DNA of 42,379 bases from Nitrospirota bacterium (lineage in GTDB: Bacteria; Nitrospirota; Thermodesulfovibrionia; Thermodesulfovibrionales; Dissulfurispiraceae). This document shows positions 25,656-33,604 of this stretch, one piece after another. Position 1 is the first letter of the stretch. The number at the start of each line of letters is the position of its first letter. The notes below the pieces were generated by a model that searched no databases, was not told the DNA's origin, and saw only the letters and a program-made list of their open reading frames with translations. Location of the stretch: assembly GCA_004321915.1 (NCBI GenBank), contig SCQE01000004.1, forward strand, positions 1 through 42,379, in the 5' to 3' direction. The position numbers and the translations under genes are program-made.

Positions 25656-25671
25656 GTTTCGTTAAGGTAAC
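25656..25671. promoter_or_regulatory. candidate activator site (16-bp dyad), copy 2
   Basis: GTTTCGTTAAGGTAAC reads as a dyad (12 of 16 positions symmetric). It lies 48 bp before ATG 25719 and matches copy 1 at 14 of 16 bases. Two looser GTAACA elements lie at about 25580 and 25640. Confidence 0.45.
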
Positions 25672-25718
25672 AGTGGCTTGAAAGTCAATTCTTTAAATTT
25701 CAAGGAGTTGCAAGTGGC

Positions 25719-26090
25719 ATGAAAGTTGATACCATTAATGTCAATATGATATCGCAACCTTCTGTAAAAAGCGACAAATTTAAAACCGCTTTGATATGTA
25801 AAGGCAACCGGATAGAGTTGAACAGCTTCACGCAGAAGTATATCGGAAATGTAGTAATGGCCATTGCCGGATCTTTTGGAAATATATCCAACCTTGTAAC
25901 TGTTCATATCGATGAGAATTTTACGGGCATTTACTCGGACGGCAAAAAAATTGTGATAGAGAAGGAATTTGCGAGACAGCTTCTTCAGAGTACGGTCAAA
26001 GGGCTGCTTTCTCCTCTTAACGGGGTTTTCTGGGAACAGGAGATCACAATCACGGTGAGCATGAATGATGACAGCATGGGGGCGGCATGA
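25719..26090 (+). CDS. conserved-looking small soluble protein, function unknown
   Basis: 123 residues, no signal peptide or membrane helix. The sequence alternates strands and a helix (FKTALICKGNRIELNSFTQKYIGNVVMAIAGSF, about residues 21-53) and ends with GLLSPLNGVFWEQEITITVSMND. AAGGAG at 25702-25707 fits the start. It lies alone between the heme-kinase gene and arrA and follows the second activator-like dyad. I recognise no catalytic motif, so I give no function. A small regulatory or chaperone-like role near arrA is possible. Confidence 0.65.
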   Translation: MKVDTINVNMISQPSVKSDKFKTALICKGNRIELNSFTQKYIGNVVMAIAGSFGNISNLVTVHIDENFTGIYSDGKKIVIEKEFARQLLQSTVKGLLSPLNGVFWEQEITITVSMNDDSMGAA

Positions 26091-26139
26091 GGATTAAAAA
26101 GCTGATACGAAATACTCGCCGTGCGTAGGCTTTTAAGAT

Positions 26140-26168
26140 TTGACAATGGGGCCGTATTGCGCTATTTT
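26140..26168 (+). promoter_or_regulatory. sigma-70-type promoter of arrA
   Basis: TTGACA (26140-26145) and TATTTT (26163-26168) are separated by 17 bases, leaving a leader of about 75 bases before ATG 26248. A sigma-54-like GG/GC pair nearby has the wrong spacing by one base. Confidence 0.55.
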
Positions 26169-26247
26169 TTTAATACATGTAAGGGCTGTCGGATTTATGT
26201 CGCTTATTCTTAGTCTTTTAAATTTTTAATAACAAGGAGGTTGGATT

Positions 26248-28788
26248 ATGGAATTGAAGAGAAGAGATTTCCTGAAAGCGGGGGTGGCTGCAGGGACAGC
26301 TTTGGCAGTCAGCGGTCCGTCGCTTAACGCCTTTGCAAAGGGGCATGAGCACGCAGCCAAGGGCGCTATGGCCACAGAGGCTGGCAACTGGGTGCCAAGC
26401 ACCTGTCAGGGCTGTACTGCTTGGTGTCCTGTAGAGTTCTTTGTTCAAAAAGGCCGCGTCGTCAAGGTGCGGGGCAACCAGCTCAGCAAGGCCAATAACG
26501 GCTATTGCTGTCCTAGGGGGCACATTATGCTCCAGCAGGTCTATGATCCCGACCGGATCAAAGTGCCGATGAAGCGCACCAATCCTGAAAAAGGGCGCGG
26601 CATCGATCCTAAGTTCGTTCCTATTACATGGGATGAAGCTCTGGATACGATTGCCGATAAAATGGTAGCTTTGCGTAAAGCGGGGGAGCCCGAGAAACTG
26701 ATGTATATGCGGGGCCGTTACTCTCCCATATCCACCGAACTGCTCTATGGCACTTTGCCGAAGATATACGGCACGCCCAATTACTTCTCCCACAGCGCCA
26801 TATGCGCCGAGGCCGAGAAGATGGGGCCCGGTTATACGCAGGGTTTCTTCGGCTACCGCGATTACGATATGGCCAAGACCAACTGTCTGGTGATCTGGGG
26901 CACGGACCCGCTCAGTTCAAACCGCCAAGTCCCCAACGCCATAAACAAATTCGGCGATATTTTCGACAGAGGCACTGTAATTGCCGTTGATCCCCGACTC
27001 TCCGCATCTGCGGCCAAGGCCAATGAATGGCTCCCCATAAAACCGGGAGAGGACGGCGCCCTTGCGGCTGCAATAGCCCATGTTATCATGACCGAAGGTA
27101 TGTGGAGCAAGGAGTTCGTCGGAGACTTCAAAGACGGCAAGAACCTCTTTAAAAGCGGGGCTGCAGTTGATGAGTCTTCTTTTGCCGAGAAGCAGACACA
27201 TGGTGTGGTCAAGTGGTGGAACATAGAACTTAAGGACAAGACCCCGAAATGGGCCTCCAAGATCACCTTGATCCCGGAAAAGCAGATAGTCCGCGTGGCC
27301 CGCATCATGGGTAAGGCCGGTTCAGCCTGCGCTGTTTACATGGGGCCCGGTGTGGCCATGACACCGCGCGGCACCTATGCCTCTATGGCGGTCTACGCCT
27401 TGAACGGCATCCTCGGATCTGTCGAGACCGAAGGCGGCGTTTTTCAGAGCTCCGGCGTGCCTGTCGAGAAATTCTCCAAACCAGACAAGTTTATAGATGA
27501 AGTCGCCAAAAAGCACGGACACGGCAAGAAGATCGACGGCCGGGGCGCAAAGGACATGCCGGCCATGATGGGCGCAAAGCCCGGCAGCGGCGTGGTCACT
27601 AACAATGTGGCCAACGGTATGCTGAAAGACCCGAATGCTATCAAGATATTCCTGAGCACTTGGAGTAATTTCGTATTTTCCTGCACAGGCGCACAGCGTT
27701 GGGAAAAGGCGATGGCCAAGGTGCCGTTCTTCGTGCATATGGTCACCAATGCCTCGGAGATGACCCAGTATGCGGACATTGTTCTTCCTGCCACCTTCGC
27801 CCCTGCGGAGAAGCTCTCTATAATAACCAATATGGCAAATCTGCACGGACATATGTCCATCCAGCAGCCTGTAATAAAGCCGCTCTGGCAGACCAAGGCA
27901 GAGGAGACCGAGGTTATGTGGCTGCTGGCAGAGAAGCTGAAGGCCAAAGGGTTTGCCAACCTATACGACTACTATGCCTCTTTTGAAGACCCTGAAACCA
28001 AGAAAAAGCCTACAAACGCCGCCGAATTCTGCGAGATAACGGCAAAGATCGCGAGCCAGAAGGTATGGAACGGCAAGGAGAAGATGAAGGGCGACCAAGT
28101 TGCAGGGTGGGAGGACTTTAAGAAGAAAGGCATCTACAATTCCGAGACCTATGCCTACAAGAAGAACTGGGGCAAGTTCAAGACCGAGACCAAGAAGTTC
28201 GAGTTCTACAGCGAGACCATGAAGAAGGCCCTTGCCGAGCATGCCAAGAAGCACAATACCTCTATAGACGATATTCTTAGTGCGAGCGGTTACGAGGCGA
28301 AGGGTGAACTGGCCTTTGTTCCGCACTATGAGTCGCCCAAACGCCACGGCGACGCAAAGGAATACCCGTTTACCTTTATCGACCATAAGTCGAGGCTCAA
28401 CAGGGAAGGCAGGAGCCAGAACGCGCCGTGGTATCAGGAATTCAAGAAAGTGGATATTGGCGATGTCAGTTGGGACGACGTGGTCAAGATCAACCCGGGC
28501 GATGCCAAAAAACTCGGGATCAAGAACGGCGATACCGTCCGCCTTACATCTACGACAGGCAGCATTACCACCAAGGTCCGCCTATGGGAGGGCGTGCGTC
28601 CGGGCACGGTGGCAAAGTGTTACGGACAGGGCCACTGGGCATATGGCCGTGTGGCCGCTAAAGATTATGCCAAGGCAGAACCTCGCGGCGGCAACAATAA
28701 CGAACTGCTCGTTGACGACTATGACCGGTTGAGCGGCTCCACTGCGCGTAACGGCGGTTTCACCGGCGTGAAGATCGAGAAGGCGTAA
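26248..28788 (+). CDS. arrA: respiratory arsenate reductase catalytic subunit (ArrA type)
   Basis: 846 residues. A Tat signal (KRRDFLKAG, 4-12) marks periplasmic export. The N-terminal cluster ligands are Cys53, 56, 60 and 88, a C-X2-C-X3-C-X27-C spacing that matches ArrA. RGRY at 155-158 is the motif reported for ArrA, whereas ArxA oxidases carry GRGWG. Cys186 in SAICAEAEKMG is the likely Mo ligand. The protein would reduce arsenate to arsenite with a bis-MGD cofactor and receive electrons from ArrB. AAGGAGG before ATG 26248 is strong. Other substrates of the same branch (antimonate, selenate, polysulfide) cannot be excluded from motifs alone. The downstream genes arrB and torD form its operon, and the ars operon lies 22 kb upstream. 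Confidence 0.85.
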   Translation: MELKRRDFLKAGVAAGTALAVSGPSLNAFAKGHEHAAKGAMATEAGNWVPSTCQGCTAWCPVEFFVQKGRVVKVRGNQLSKANNGYCCPRGHIMLQQVYDPDRIKVPMKRTNPEKGRGIDPKFVPITWDEALDTIADKMVALRKAGEPEKLMYMRGRYSPISTELLYGTLPKIYGTPNYFSHSAICAEAEKMGPGYTQGFFGYRDYDMAKTNCLVIWGTDPLSSNRQVPNAINKFGDIFDRGTVIAVDPRLSASAAKANEWLPIKPGEDGALAAAIAHVIMTEGMWSKEFVGDFKDGKNLFKSGAAVDESSFAEKQTHGVVKWWNIELKDKTPKWASKITLIPEKQIVRVARIMGKAGSACAVYMGPGVAMTPRGTYASMAVYALNGILGSVETEGGVFQSSGVPVEKFSKPDKFIDEVAKKHGHGKKIDGRGAKDMPAMMGAKPGSGVVTNNVANGMLKDPNAIKIFLSTWSNFVFSCTGAQRWEKAMAKVPFFVHMVTNASEMTQYADIVLPATFAPAEKLSIITNMANLHGHMSIQQPVIKPLWQTKAEETEVMWLLAEKLKAKGFANLYDYYASFEDPETKKKPTNAAEFCEITAKIASQKVWNGKEKMKGDQVAGWEDFKKKGIYNSETYAYKKNWGKFKTETKKFEFYSETMKKALAEHAKKHNTSIDDILSASGYEAKGELAFVPHYESPKRHGDAKEYPFTFIDHKSRLNREGRSQNAPWYQEFKKVDIGDVSWDDVVKINPGDAKKLGIKNGDTVRLTSTTGSITTKVRLWEGVRPGTVAKCYGQGHWAYGRVAAKDYAKAEPRGGNNNELLVDDYDRLSGSTARNGGFTGVKIEKA

Positions 28789-28807
28789 GGAAAGGAGGAA
28801 CTATAAG

Positions 28808-29605
28808 ATGCCAAAATACGGAATGGTAATAGATTTGCAGAAGTGTGTGGGCTGCGGCGCGTGCGCCATCGCCTGCAAGACCGAAAACAATACTCAGGAC
28901 AGGGCCGACGGACAGCGCTTCAACTGGGCCGATTTTGTTTATAAGGAGGAGGGAAAGTTCCCGAACGTAAAATTCGCGGCAATGCCCGTTCTTTGCAACC
29001 ACTGCACGGACGCGCCCTGCGTCAAGGCCTGCCCTGTTAAGCCCAAGGCCATGTTCAAGACGCCGGACGGTATTACAATGCACAACGATGAACGGTGCAT
29101 AGGCTGCCAGCGATGCCAAAAGGCATGTCCTTACAGTTCCACCGATGTAGATAAGGACAAAGCTGCTTACAGTGTGCTCAGCTTCAACGCCCACGGCGGG
29201 ACGACACACCCGTTCTACAAAGACGAAAAAGAACTCATCAAAGACTGCACAGCTTCAGGGGCGCAGGTTGCCAAGGTTGCCGGCGATATGCCCCCGCACC
29301 GCACCCTCTACAAACACCCTGAATATGAGAGCGTGAGAAGGAGCGGCATAACCGAGAAGTGTATATTCTGCGAGCACCGGGTAAAGAACGGCGAACAGCC
29401 TTACTGTGTGGTTTCCTGCCCTGCTAAGGCCCGTATATTCGGCGATCTTTCCGACCCCGGCAGCGATGTCAGCAAGGCTCTCAAGGCCCATAACTCCGTG
29501 CAGCTGAAGAACAACAAGGGCGAGCTGTTGAAGGCCGGAGAAAAGGGCACAAAGCCCAATGTTTATTACATCAGAAGTTACAAGGCAGAGGCCAAAAAAG
29601 TATAA
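28808..29605 (+). CDS. arrB: four-cluster ferredoxin subunit (ArrB type)
   Basis: 265 residues without a signal peptide, probably exported with ArrA through Tat. Four cysteine groups can bind four [4Fe-4S] clusters: CVGCGACAIAC, CNHCTDAPCVKAC, CIGCQRCQKAC, and CIFCEHR… with CVVSCP. It passes electrons to ArrA. The ribosome site AAGGAGGAACT precedes ATG 28808, 19 bp after arrA. It is longer than classical ArrB (about 235), with extra sequence around the last cluster and a Lys-rich tail. Confidence 0.88.
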   Translation: MPKYGMVIDLQKCVGCGACAIACKTENNTQDRADGQRFNWADFVYKEEGKFPNVKFAAMPVLCNHCTDAPCVKACPVKPKAMFKTPDGITMHNDERCIGCQRCQKACPYSSTDVDKDKAAYSVLSFNAHGGTTHPFYKDEKELIKDCTASGAQVAKVAGDMPPHRTLYKHPEYESVRRSGITEKCIFCEHRVKNGEQPYCVVSCPAKARIFGDLSDPGSDVSKALKAHNSVQLKNNKGELLKAGEKGTKPNVYYIRSYKAEAKKV

Positions 29606-29614
29606 GTTAAAAAG

Positions 29615-29640
29615 CAGGGAGCGTCCGACGGCGCTCCCTG
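29615..29640 (+). terminator. strong hairpin between arrB and torD
   Basis: CAGGGAGCG (29615-29623) pairs with CGCTCCCTG (29632-29640), with an eight-base loop. No T-run follows, so it is more likely an mRNA-stability or attenuation element lowering torD expression than a full terminator. Confidence 0.5.
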
Positions 29641-29668
29641 TAATCTGTTCCCCGGAGGTTGTTATCTG

Positions 29669-30346
29669 ATGCAAGCGCTTTGCGAAGCGGATACGGGCAG
29701 CGCCCGGCTTGTTGAATTGGAGCGGAAAAGAGGCGATTGTTATCGCCTCTTTTCCGCATGTTTCTACTTGCCGGAAAAAAACGTTTTAAGAGAAGAAAAT
29801 GTTTTGGGCAACTTACATGCAATTTTGTGGGACATCTGTCCGGATGCATCGGTCCATGCCGGGGCCATGGATAAAGCGTTGGTAAAGCTCAGTGACGAGG
29901 ATCTTGCGGTGGAGTATGCGCGACTTTTCGTCGGCCCATTTGAATTGCAGGCCCCCCCGTACGGATCATTTTACATGGAAAACGAAAAACGCCTGATGGG
30001 AGACTCGACCATCGAGGCGGTCAGGATATATGAGGAAGAGGGCCTTGTCATAGACGGGGACTTCAAGGAACTGCCGGACCATATTACCGTTGAGCTTGAG
30101 TTTATGTACTATCTCTGCTGTAAGAAGGCCGATGCCATTACTGCAAAGGACACGGAGGCCGCCCGGAAATTCTCCACAAAGCAGCGATTTTTCCATGAAA
30201 AATTCATAAGCAAATGGGTGCCCGGCTTCTGCGAAAGAATCAAGACCTGCGCCGACAATTCCTTTTACGTCTCGCTTGCCGAATGTTTGTCGGCCTTTGT
30301 ATCGGGTTGTGCAACAAGAGATGTTCCTGAAACTTATGGAGAGTAA
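29669..30346 (+). CDS. arrD: TorD/DmsD-family molybdoenzyme chaperone
   Basis: 225 residues of an all-helical chaperone. Family motifs are CYRLFSACFYLPE, the ARLFVGPFELQAPPYGSFY region (about 90-110) and LPDHITVELEFMYYL (about 130-145). Such proteins bind the Tat leader of the reductase, insert the molybdenum cofactor and prevent early export, so ArrA is the likely client. CCGGAGG (29652-29658) precedes ATG 29669. A 16-bp perfect hairpin lies within codons 18-30. The gene is 64 bp after arrB, with a hairpin between. Confidence 0.88.
   Translation: MQALCEADTGSARLVELERKRGDCYRLFSACFYLPEKNVLREENVLGNLHAILWDICPDASVHAGAMDKALVKLSDEDLAVEYARLFVGPFELQAPPYGSFYMENEKRLMGDSTIEAVRIYEEEGLVIDGDFKELPDHITVELEFMYYLCCKKADAITAKDTEAARKFSTKQRFFHEKFISKWVPGFCERIKTCADNSFYVSLAECLSAFVSGCATRDVPETYGE
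29722..29757 (+). repeat. 16-bp perfect hairpin inside the start of torD
   Basis: 29722-29737 is the exact reverse complement of 29742-29757, with a TGTT loop. It encodes the conserved KRGDCYRLFSA stretch yet forms a very stable stem 53 bases after the start codon, which could slow ribosomes or end transcription. Confidence 0.7.
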
Positions 30347-30356
30347 GAACTAACCT

Positions 30357-31352
30357 ATGATCCGTGAGCGATTACTGCATAAGGCATTGGACCGGGATGC
30401 GGCTGTCACTGTAGACAGGTCGAGATGTCTGGGTATGCGCCTCGACGGTTTTGCATGTGCAACCTGTGTCGATGTGTGCCCCGCAGGAGCGATTACTACA
30501 GGCGACGATATTGTGTTGGATGCCGATACATGCACTCAATGCATGCTTTGCGTTTCCGAATGTCCTTCCGGATGTTTTAACGGCAGCAAGCCTGATTTCT
30601 ACGCGCTTGCATCGAAACTTATGCGATTGGGCCGTTCCCTTTCTTCTCCGGTGCTTGGTTGTTCGGGTATGCCCGACCGTAAGGCCCACATAAAAGGTCC
30701 GTGTTTCGGATATCTCTCATATGAGCACCTGATCTTTCTTGCGTTTTTTGTAAAGGATGGCTTTCAGGTGGACCTTGCAGGCTGCGTGGATTGCGGGAAC
30801 GGTTTTGTAAAAGAAAGGATCAAGGAGCGGCTTGACCGTATTGCATCTTACGCCTTTCCCGGCGTGGCCAAGCGGATAATACTTGTCCTGCATGAGGATG
30901 AATTGGACTACCAAGATATCACTTACGACAGGCGTGGATTTTTTACAGTCTTGAAGAATGCTACGCTCAGCAGGACTGCCGACCTGTTAGACCGGCAGGA
31001 TAAAGATGTCTTTTCCTCAGCGTATTCCGAAAAAAAACTTCCTTTCAGGCGTGAACTGTTGAACAAGGTGCTATCTTCATTGTCGGACAAAGAACGCAAG
31101 GCCCTGACAACGAATTTCTACTATACGGTCGGCGCAGACAATAATTGCGACGACTGCTTTTCCTGTGTCGGCATCTGCCCCACAGGAGCGCTTAAGGTGG
31201 GACCGGGCGAGGCATCTCCACGATTGGCCTTCAGCAGCGCTTTATGCAGCGGTTGCGGTTTGTGTTCCGGTTTTTGTATCAACGGATCTTTACGGGTGGA
31301 AAAGGGGTTTTGGGAAGATGACCCGTTTTCTTTTAGCGCAGTACGCCGTTAG
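30357..31352 (+). CDS. soluble multi-cluster 4Fe-4S protein, possible electron donor
   Basis: 331 residues with no membrane helix or signal peptide. Two ferredoxin-like halves flank a middle domain. The N-terminal half has CATCVDVCPAGA and CTQCMLCVSECPSGC; the C-terminal half has CDDCFSCVGICPTGA and CSGCGLCSGFCING, so four [4Fe-4S] clusters are likely. The middle (VLGCSGMPD … GPCFGYLS … LAGCVDCGNG) resembles a domain seen in molybdoenzyme gene sets. No ArrC/NrfD membrane subunit is present here, so this could supply or route electrons to the reductase. It starts ten bases after torD. Confidence 0.75.
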   Translation: MIRERLLHKALDRDAAVTVDRSRCLGMRLDGFACATCVDVCPAGAITTGDDIVLDADTCTQCMLCVSECPSGCFNGSKPDFYALASKLMRLGRSLSSPVLGCSGMPDRKAHIKGPCFGYLSYEHLIFLAFFVKDGFQVDLAGCVDCGNGFVKERIKERLDRIASYAFPGVAKRIILVLHEDELDYQDITYDRRGFFTVLKNATLSRTADLLDRQDKDVFSSAYSEKKLPFRRELLNKVLSSLSDKERKALTTNFYYTVGADNNCDDCFSCVGICPTGALKVGPGEASPRLAFSSALCSGCGLCSGFCINGSLRVEKGFWEDDPFSFSAVRR

Positions 31353-31387
31353 CCCATTTTTAACACCAAATTTACATTTTATGGAGA

Positions 31388-31393
31388 TATAAT
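31388..31393 (+). promoter_or_regulatory. TATAAT just before the FmdE-like gene
   Basis: A consensus -10 hexamer ends seven bases before ATG 31401, with no Shine-Dalgarno sequence between. Transcription would begin at or next to the start codon, so the mRNA may be leaderless. No clear -35 is visible. Confidence 0.3.
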
Positions 31394-31400
31394 ACTTCTA

Positions 31401-32012
31401 ATGACCGGACCTGATTTTCAAAGCCTTCTCGACGAATCCGTAAGAATTCACGGACATCTCTGTCCGGGGCAGGTGCTCGGCGTCAGGATGTCCATGCTCG
31501 GCCTTAAAATGTCCGGAATCGAAGAGCCGAAAGGCAAAGACAGAAAAAGCATAATCGTTTTTGTCGAGATGGACAGGTGCGCTACGGATGCGGTCCAATC
31601 CGTTACAGGGTGCAGTCTCGGCCACAGGACGATGAAGTTCATGGATTACGGCAAGATGGCCGCAACGTTTGTGAACCTTAAGACAGGCAGGGCGGTGCGT
31701 GTCCTCGCAAAAGAAGAATCGAAAGAAGAGGCGAAAAAATATTTTCCGGACATCGAAAATAAATATGCGGCCCAGACCGAGGCTTATAAAATCATGTCCG
31801 ACAAAGAGCTTTTCGACTGCATGGAAGTGACGGTGAATATCAAACCCGAAGACATGCCCGGACGGCCTTTAAGCCGTGTCCGATGCGAAATATGCGGAGA
31901 GCATGTGCAGGACAAAAGAGAAACAACACTAAACGGCAAGACAGTTTGTAAACATTGCGCCGGTGAAGGTTACTACGAAGCAATAACGAGGGGAGAAAAG
32001 ATTTTTTATTGA
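31401..32012 (+). CDS. FmdE-family molybdoenzyme-associated protein
   Basis: 203 residues. The FmdE core motif IHGHLCPGQVLGVRM near residues 16-30 and DRCATDAVQSVTGCSLG near 59-75 supply His and Cys for a metal site, and a C-terminal zinc ribbon has CEICGEHV and CKHCAGEG. The family is named after a formylmethanofuran dehydrogenase subunit, and in bacteria it sits next to molybdopterin enzymes and cofactor genes, as here. The role is probably cofactor handling or molybdate/tungstate sensing. The next gene overlaps or nearly overlaps its end. Confidence 0.85.
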   Translation: MTGPDFQSLLDESVRIHGHLCPGQVLGVRMSMLGLKMSGIEEPKGKDRKSIIVFVEMDRCATDAVQSVTGCSLGHRTMKFMDYGKMAATFVNLKTGRAVRVLAKEESKEEAKKYFPDIENKYAAQTEAYKIMSDKELFDCMEVTVNIKPEDMPGRPLSRVRCEICGEHVQDKRETTLNGKTVCKHCAGEGYYEAITRGEKIFY

Positions 32013-32020
32013 AAAGCGTT

Positions 32021-32377
32021 ATGCAGAAAAGTCATAACGAAATAGAGATCAAATCCAAGCTCTGGCTTGAAGTAAACGGAGAGCCTGTATTCGGGAGGGG
32101 GCGCAGGTTTTTGCTCGAAGCCATAGACCGTTACGGCTCGGTGAATCAGGCCGCAAAGGATGTGAATATCTCTTACAGAAAGGCTTGGAGCCATATAAAG
32201 GTCATGGAGGAGCGGCTTGGAATAAAGCTGGTCGAGCGCAGGGCAGGCGGGAAAAACGGCGGCGGCGCAATTCTTACAGACGATGCAAGGCGGTTTATAA
32301 AAAAATACGAGGCCCTCGAAAACAAGATATGCGAGCTTGTGGATGAGAGGTTCGAAAAAATATTTCACAAAGACTGA
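32021..32377 (+). CDS. ModE-type N-terminal DNA-binding protein
   Basis: 118 residues matching the ModE N-terminal winged helix: FGRGRRFLLEAIDRYGSVNQAAKDVNISYRKAWSHIKVMEERLG, spanning about residues 24-67, then LVERRAGGKNGGGAILTDDARR. The molybdate-binding TOBE/MOP domain is missing, so molybdate may not be sensed directly, or another protein may sense it. It may control the molybdenum genes nearby. TTG 32009, overlapping the fmdE stop, is an alternative start. Confidence 0.85.
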   Translation: MQKSHNEIEIKSKLWLEVNGEPVFGRGRRFLLEAIDRYGSVNQAAKDVNISYRKAWSHIKVMEERLGIKLVERRAGGKNGGGAILTDDARRFIKKYEALENKICELVDERFEKIFHKD

Positions 32378-32398
32378 TCAATACATACGGAGGTATTT

Positions 32399-33496
32399 AT
32401 GTGTGATTCTGCGAATGAAAAACATTATCCGGGAATGAAAACCTTGCCTGTAAGCGATGCCGTAGGAACGGTCTTGGCCCATGACATCACAGAAATCAGG
32501 ACAGGCGAGTTCAAGGGCTGTGCCTTCAGAAAAGGACACATCATACAAGCCGAAGATGTCTGTCGTCTCCGGAGGCTCGGCAAAGAGCATCTTTATGTTC
32601 TGAGCGTCTCTGAGGACGAGCTCCATGAGGATGACGCCGCATACAGGCTTGCTAACGCGCTTATGGGCGAAGGCGTGCGTATGCAGGGCGCTCCGCGCGA
32701 GGGGAAGATAAACATAATAGCGGACAGAGACGGACTGCTCAAGGTCAATAAAGCCGCCCTGCTGGATTTCAATATGCTGGGAGACATAATGTGCGCTACC
32801 ACGCATGACAATACGGTGGTAAAAAGCGGACAGTTGGTGGCGGGCACTAGGGCGATACCGTTGATAGCAAAAAAAGAGGTTGTCGAACAGGCGGAACGGT
32901 TATGCAAAGTTCCGGGCGGGGTCATAACGGTAAAGGCCGTCAGAAAACCCAAGGCAGGTGTTGTAATAACTGGCAACGAAGTTTACTACGGCAAAATTCA
33001 GGACGCCTTTGCGCCGATTATAAGGAAAAAAATCGAAGAGCTGGGCGGAGAAATAACCGGAATATATTATGCGCCTGACGATCAGGAACACATAGAAACA
33101 AGACTCAGAGAGCTTCTGGATGCCGGGGCCGACCTGCTCATCACAACCGGCGGTATGTCCGTTGATCCGGACGACATTACAAGGTTTGCGATAAGAAAAC
33201 TCGGTGCAACGGATATCACATACGGTTCCGCAGTCCTGCCGGGCGCCATGTTCATGACCGCGTATGTTCAAAAGACAGTCGGCAGTCGGCAGTCAGCGGT
33301 CAGCGCTCAACCGGTCCCGATCGTAGGCATTCCGGCATGCGGTATGTACCACAAAACAACGGTCTTCGATCTTGTGCTTCCGAGGATACTGGCAGGAGAA
33401 CATATAGGAAGAAAAGAGCTCGCGGAACTCGGTCATGGGGGGTTATGTCTTAACTGCGAGGTCTGCAGGTATCCTGTATGCCCGTTCGGCAAATAG
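32399..33496 (+). CDS. MoeA-like molybdopterin-binding protein with Cys-rich C-terminus
   Basis: 365 residues. The central MogA/MoeA fold carries GVVITGNEVYYGKI (about 185-198) and the metal-insertion loop LITTGGMSVDPDDITRFAI (about 245-265), and the N-terminal part matches the MoeA dimerisation region only loosely. The C-terminus ends in CLNCEVCRYPVCPFGK, a four-Cys group likely to hold zinc or iron-sulfur, which classical MoeA lacks. A low-complexity stretch at 33275-33305 (GGCAGTC repeats) adds about ten residues (VGSRQSAVSA). It probably handles cofactor insertion for the reductase encoded upstream. The ribosome site is GGAGG before ATG 32399. Confidence 0.8.
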   Translation: MCDSANEKHYPGMKTLPVSDAVGTVLAHDITEIRTGEFKGCAFRKGHIIQAEDVCRLRRLGKEHLYVLSVSEDELHEDDAAYRLANALMGEGVRMQGAPREGKINIIADRDGLLKVNKAALLDFNMLGDIMCATTHDNTVVKSGQLVAGTRAIPLIAKKEVVEQAERLCKVPGGVITVKAVRKPKAGVVITGNEVYYGKIQDAFAPIIRKKIEELGGEITGIYYAPDDQEHIETRLRELLDAGADLLITTGGMSVDPDDITRFAIRKLGATDITYGSAVLPGAMFMTAYVQKTVGSRQSAVSAQPVPIVGIPACGMYHKTTVFDLVLPRILAGEHIGRKELAELGHGGLCLNCEVCRYPVCPFGK

Positions 33497-33525
33497 CACA
33501 TTTTTCTGTTTTTAGATTGCGGTTT

Positions 33526-33554
33526 AAAGCCTGACCGTAGCAGGCTTTTTTTTT
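33526..33554 (+). terminator. rho-independent terminator after the molybdenum genes
   Basis: AAAGCCTG (33526-33533) pairs with CAGGCTTT (33541-33548), with a seven-base loop and a run of nine T (33546-33554). It ends the arr/Mo operon region. Confidence 0.85.
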
Positions 33555-33604
33555 CGACGCGTTGCTGTTATAATTCCAGAGATTCATAATTTAACGGAGA
33601 ATAA

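Noticed and set aside
25715-25729. TGGCAT-GAAAG-TTGA, a sigma-54-like sequence at the start of the 25719 gene
   Set aside because: The -12 element lacks GC and it overlaps the start codon, so it could not make a full message for that gene.
26148-26162. TGGGGC…TTGC before arrA as a sigma-54 promoter
   Set aside because: GG and GC are nine bases apart, not ten, and a better sigma-70 promoter covers the same bases.
26248-28788. ArxA-type arsenite oxidase
   Set aside because: The motif at 155-158 is RGRY, the ArrA form, and not the GRGWG reported for ArxA.
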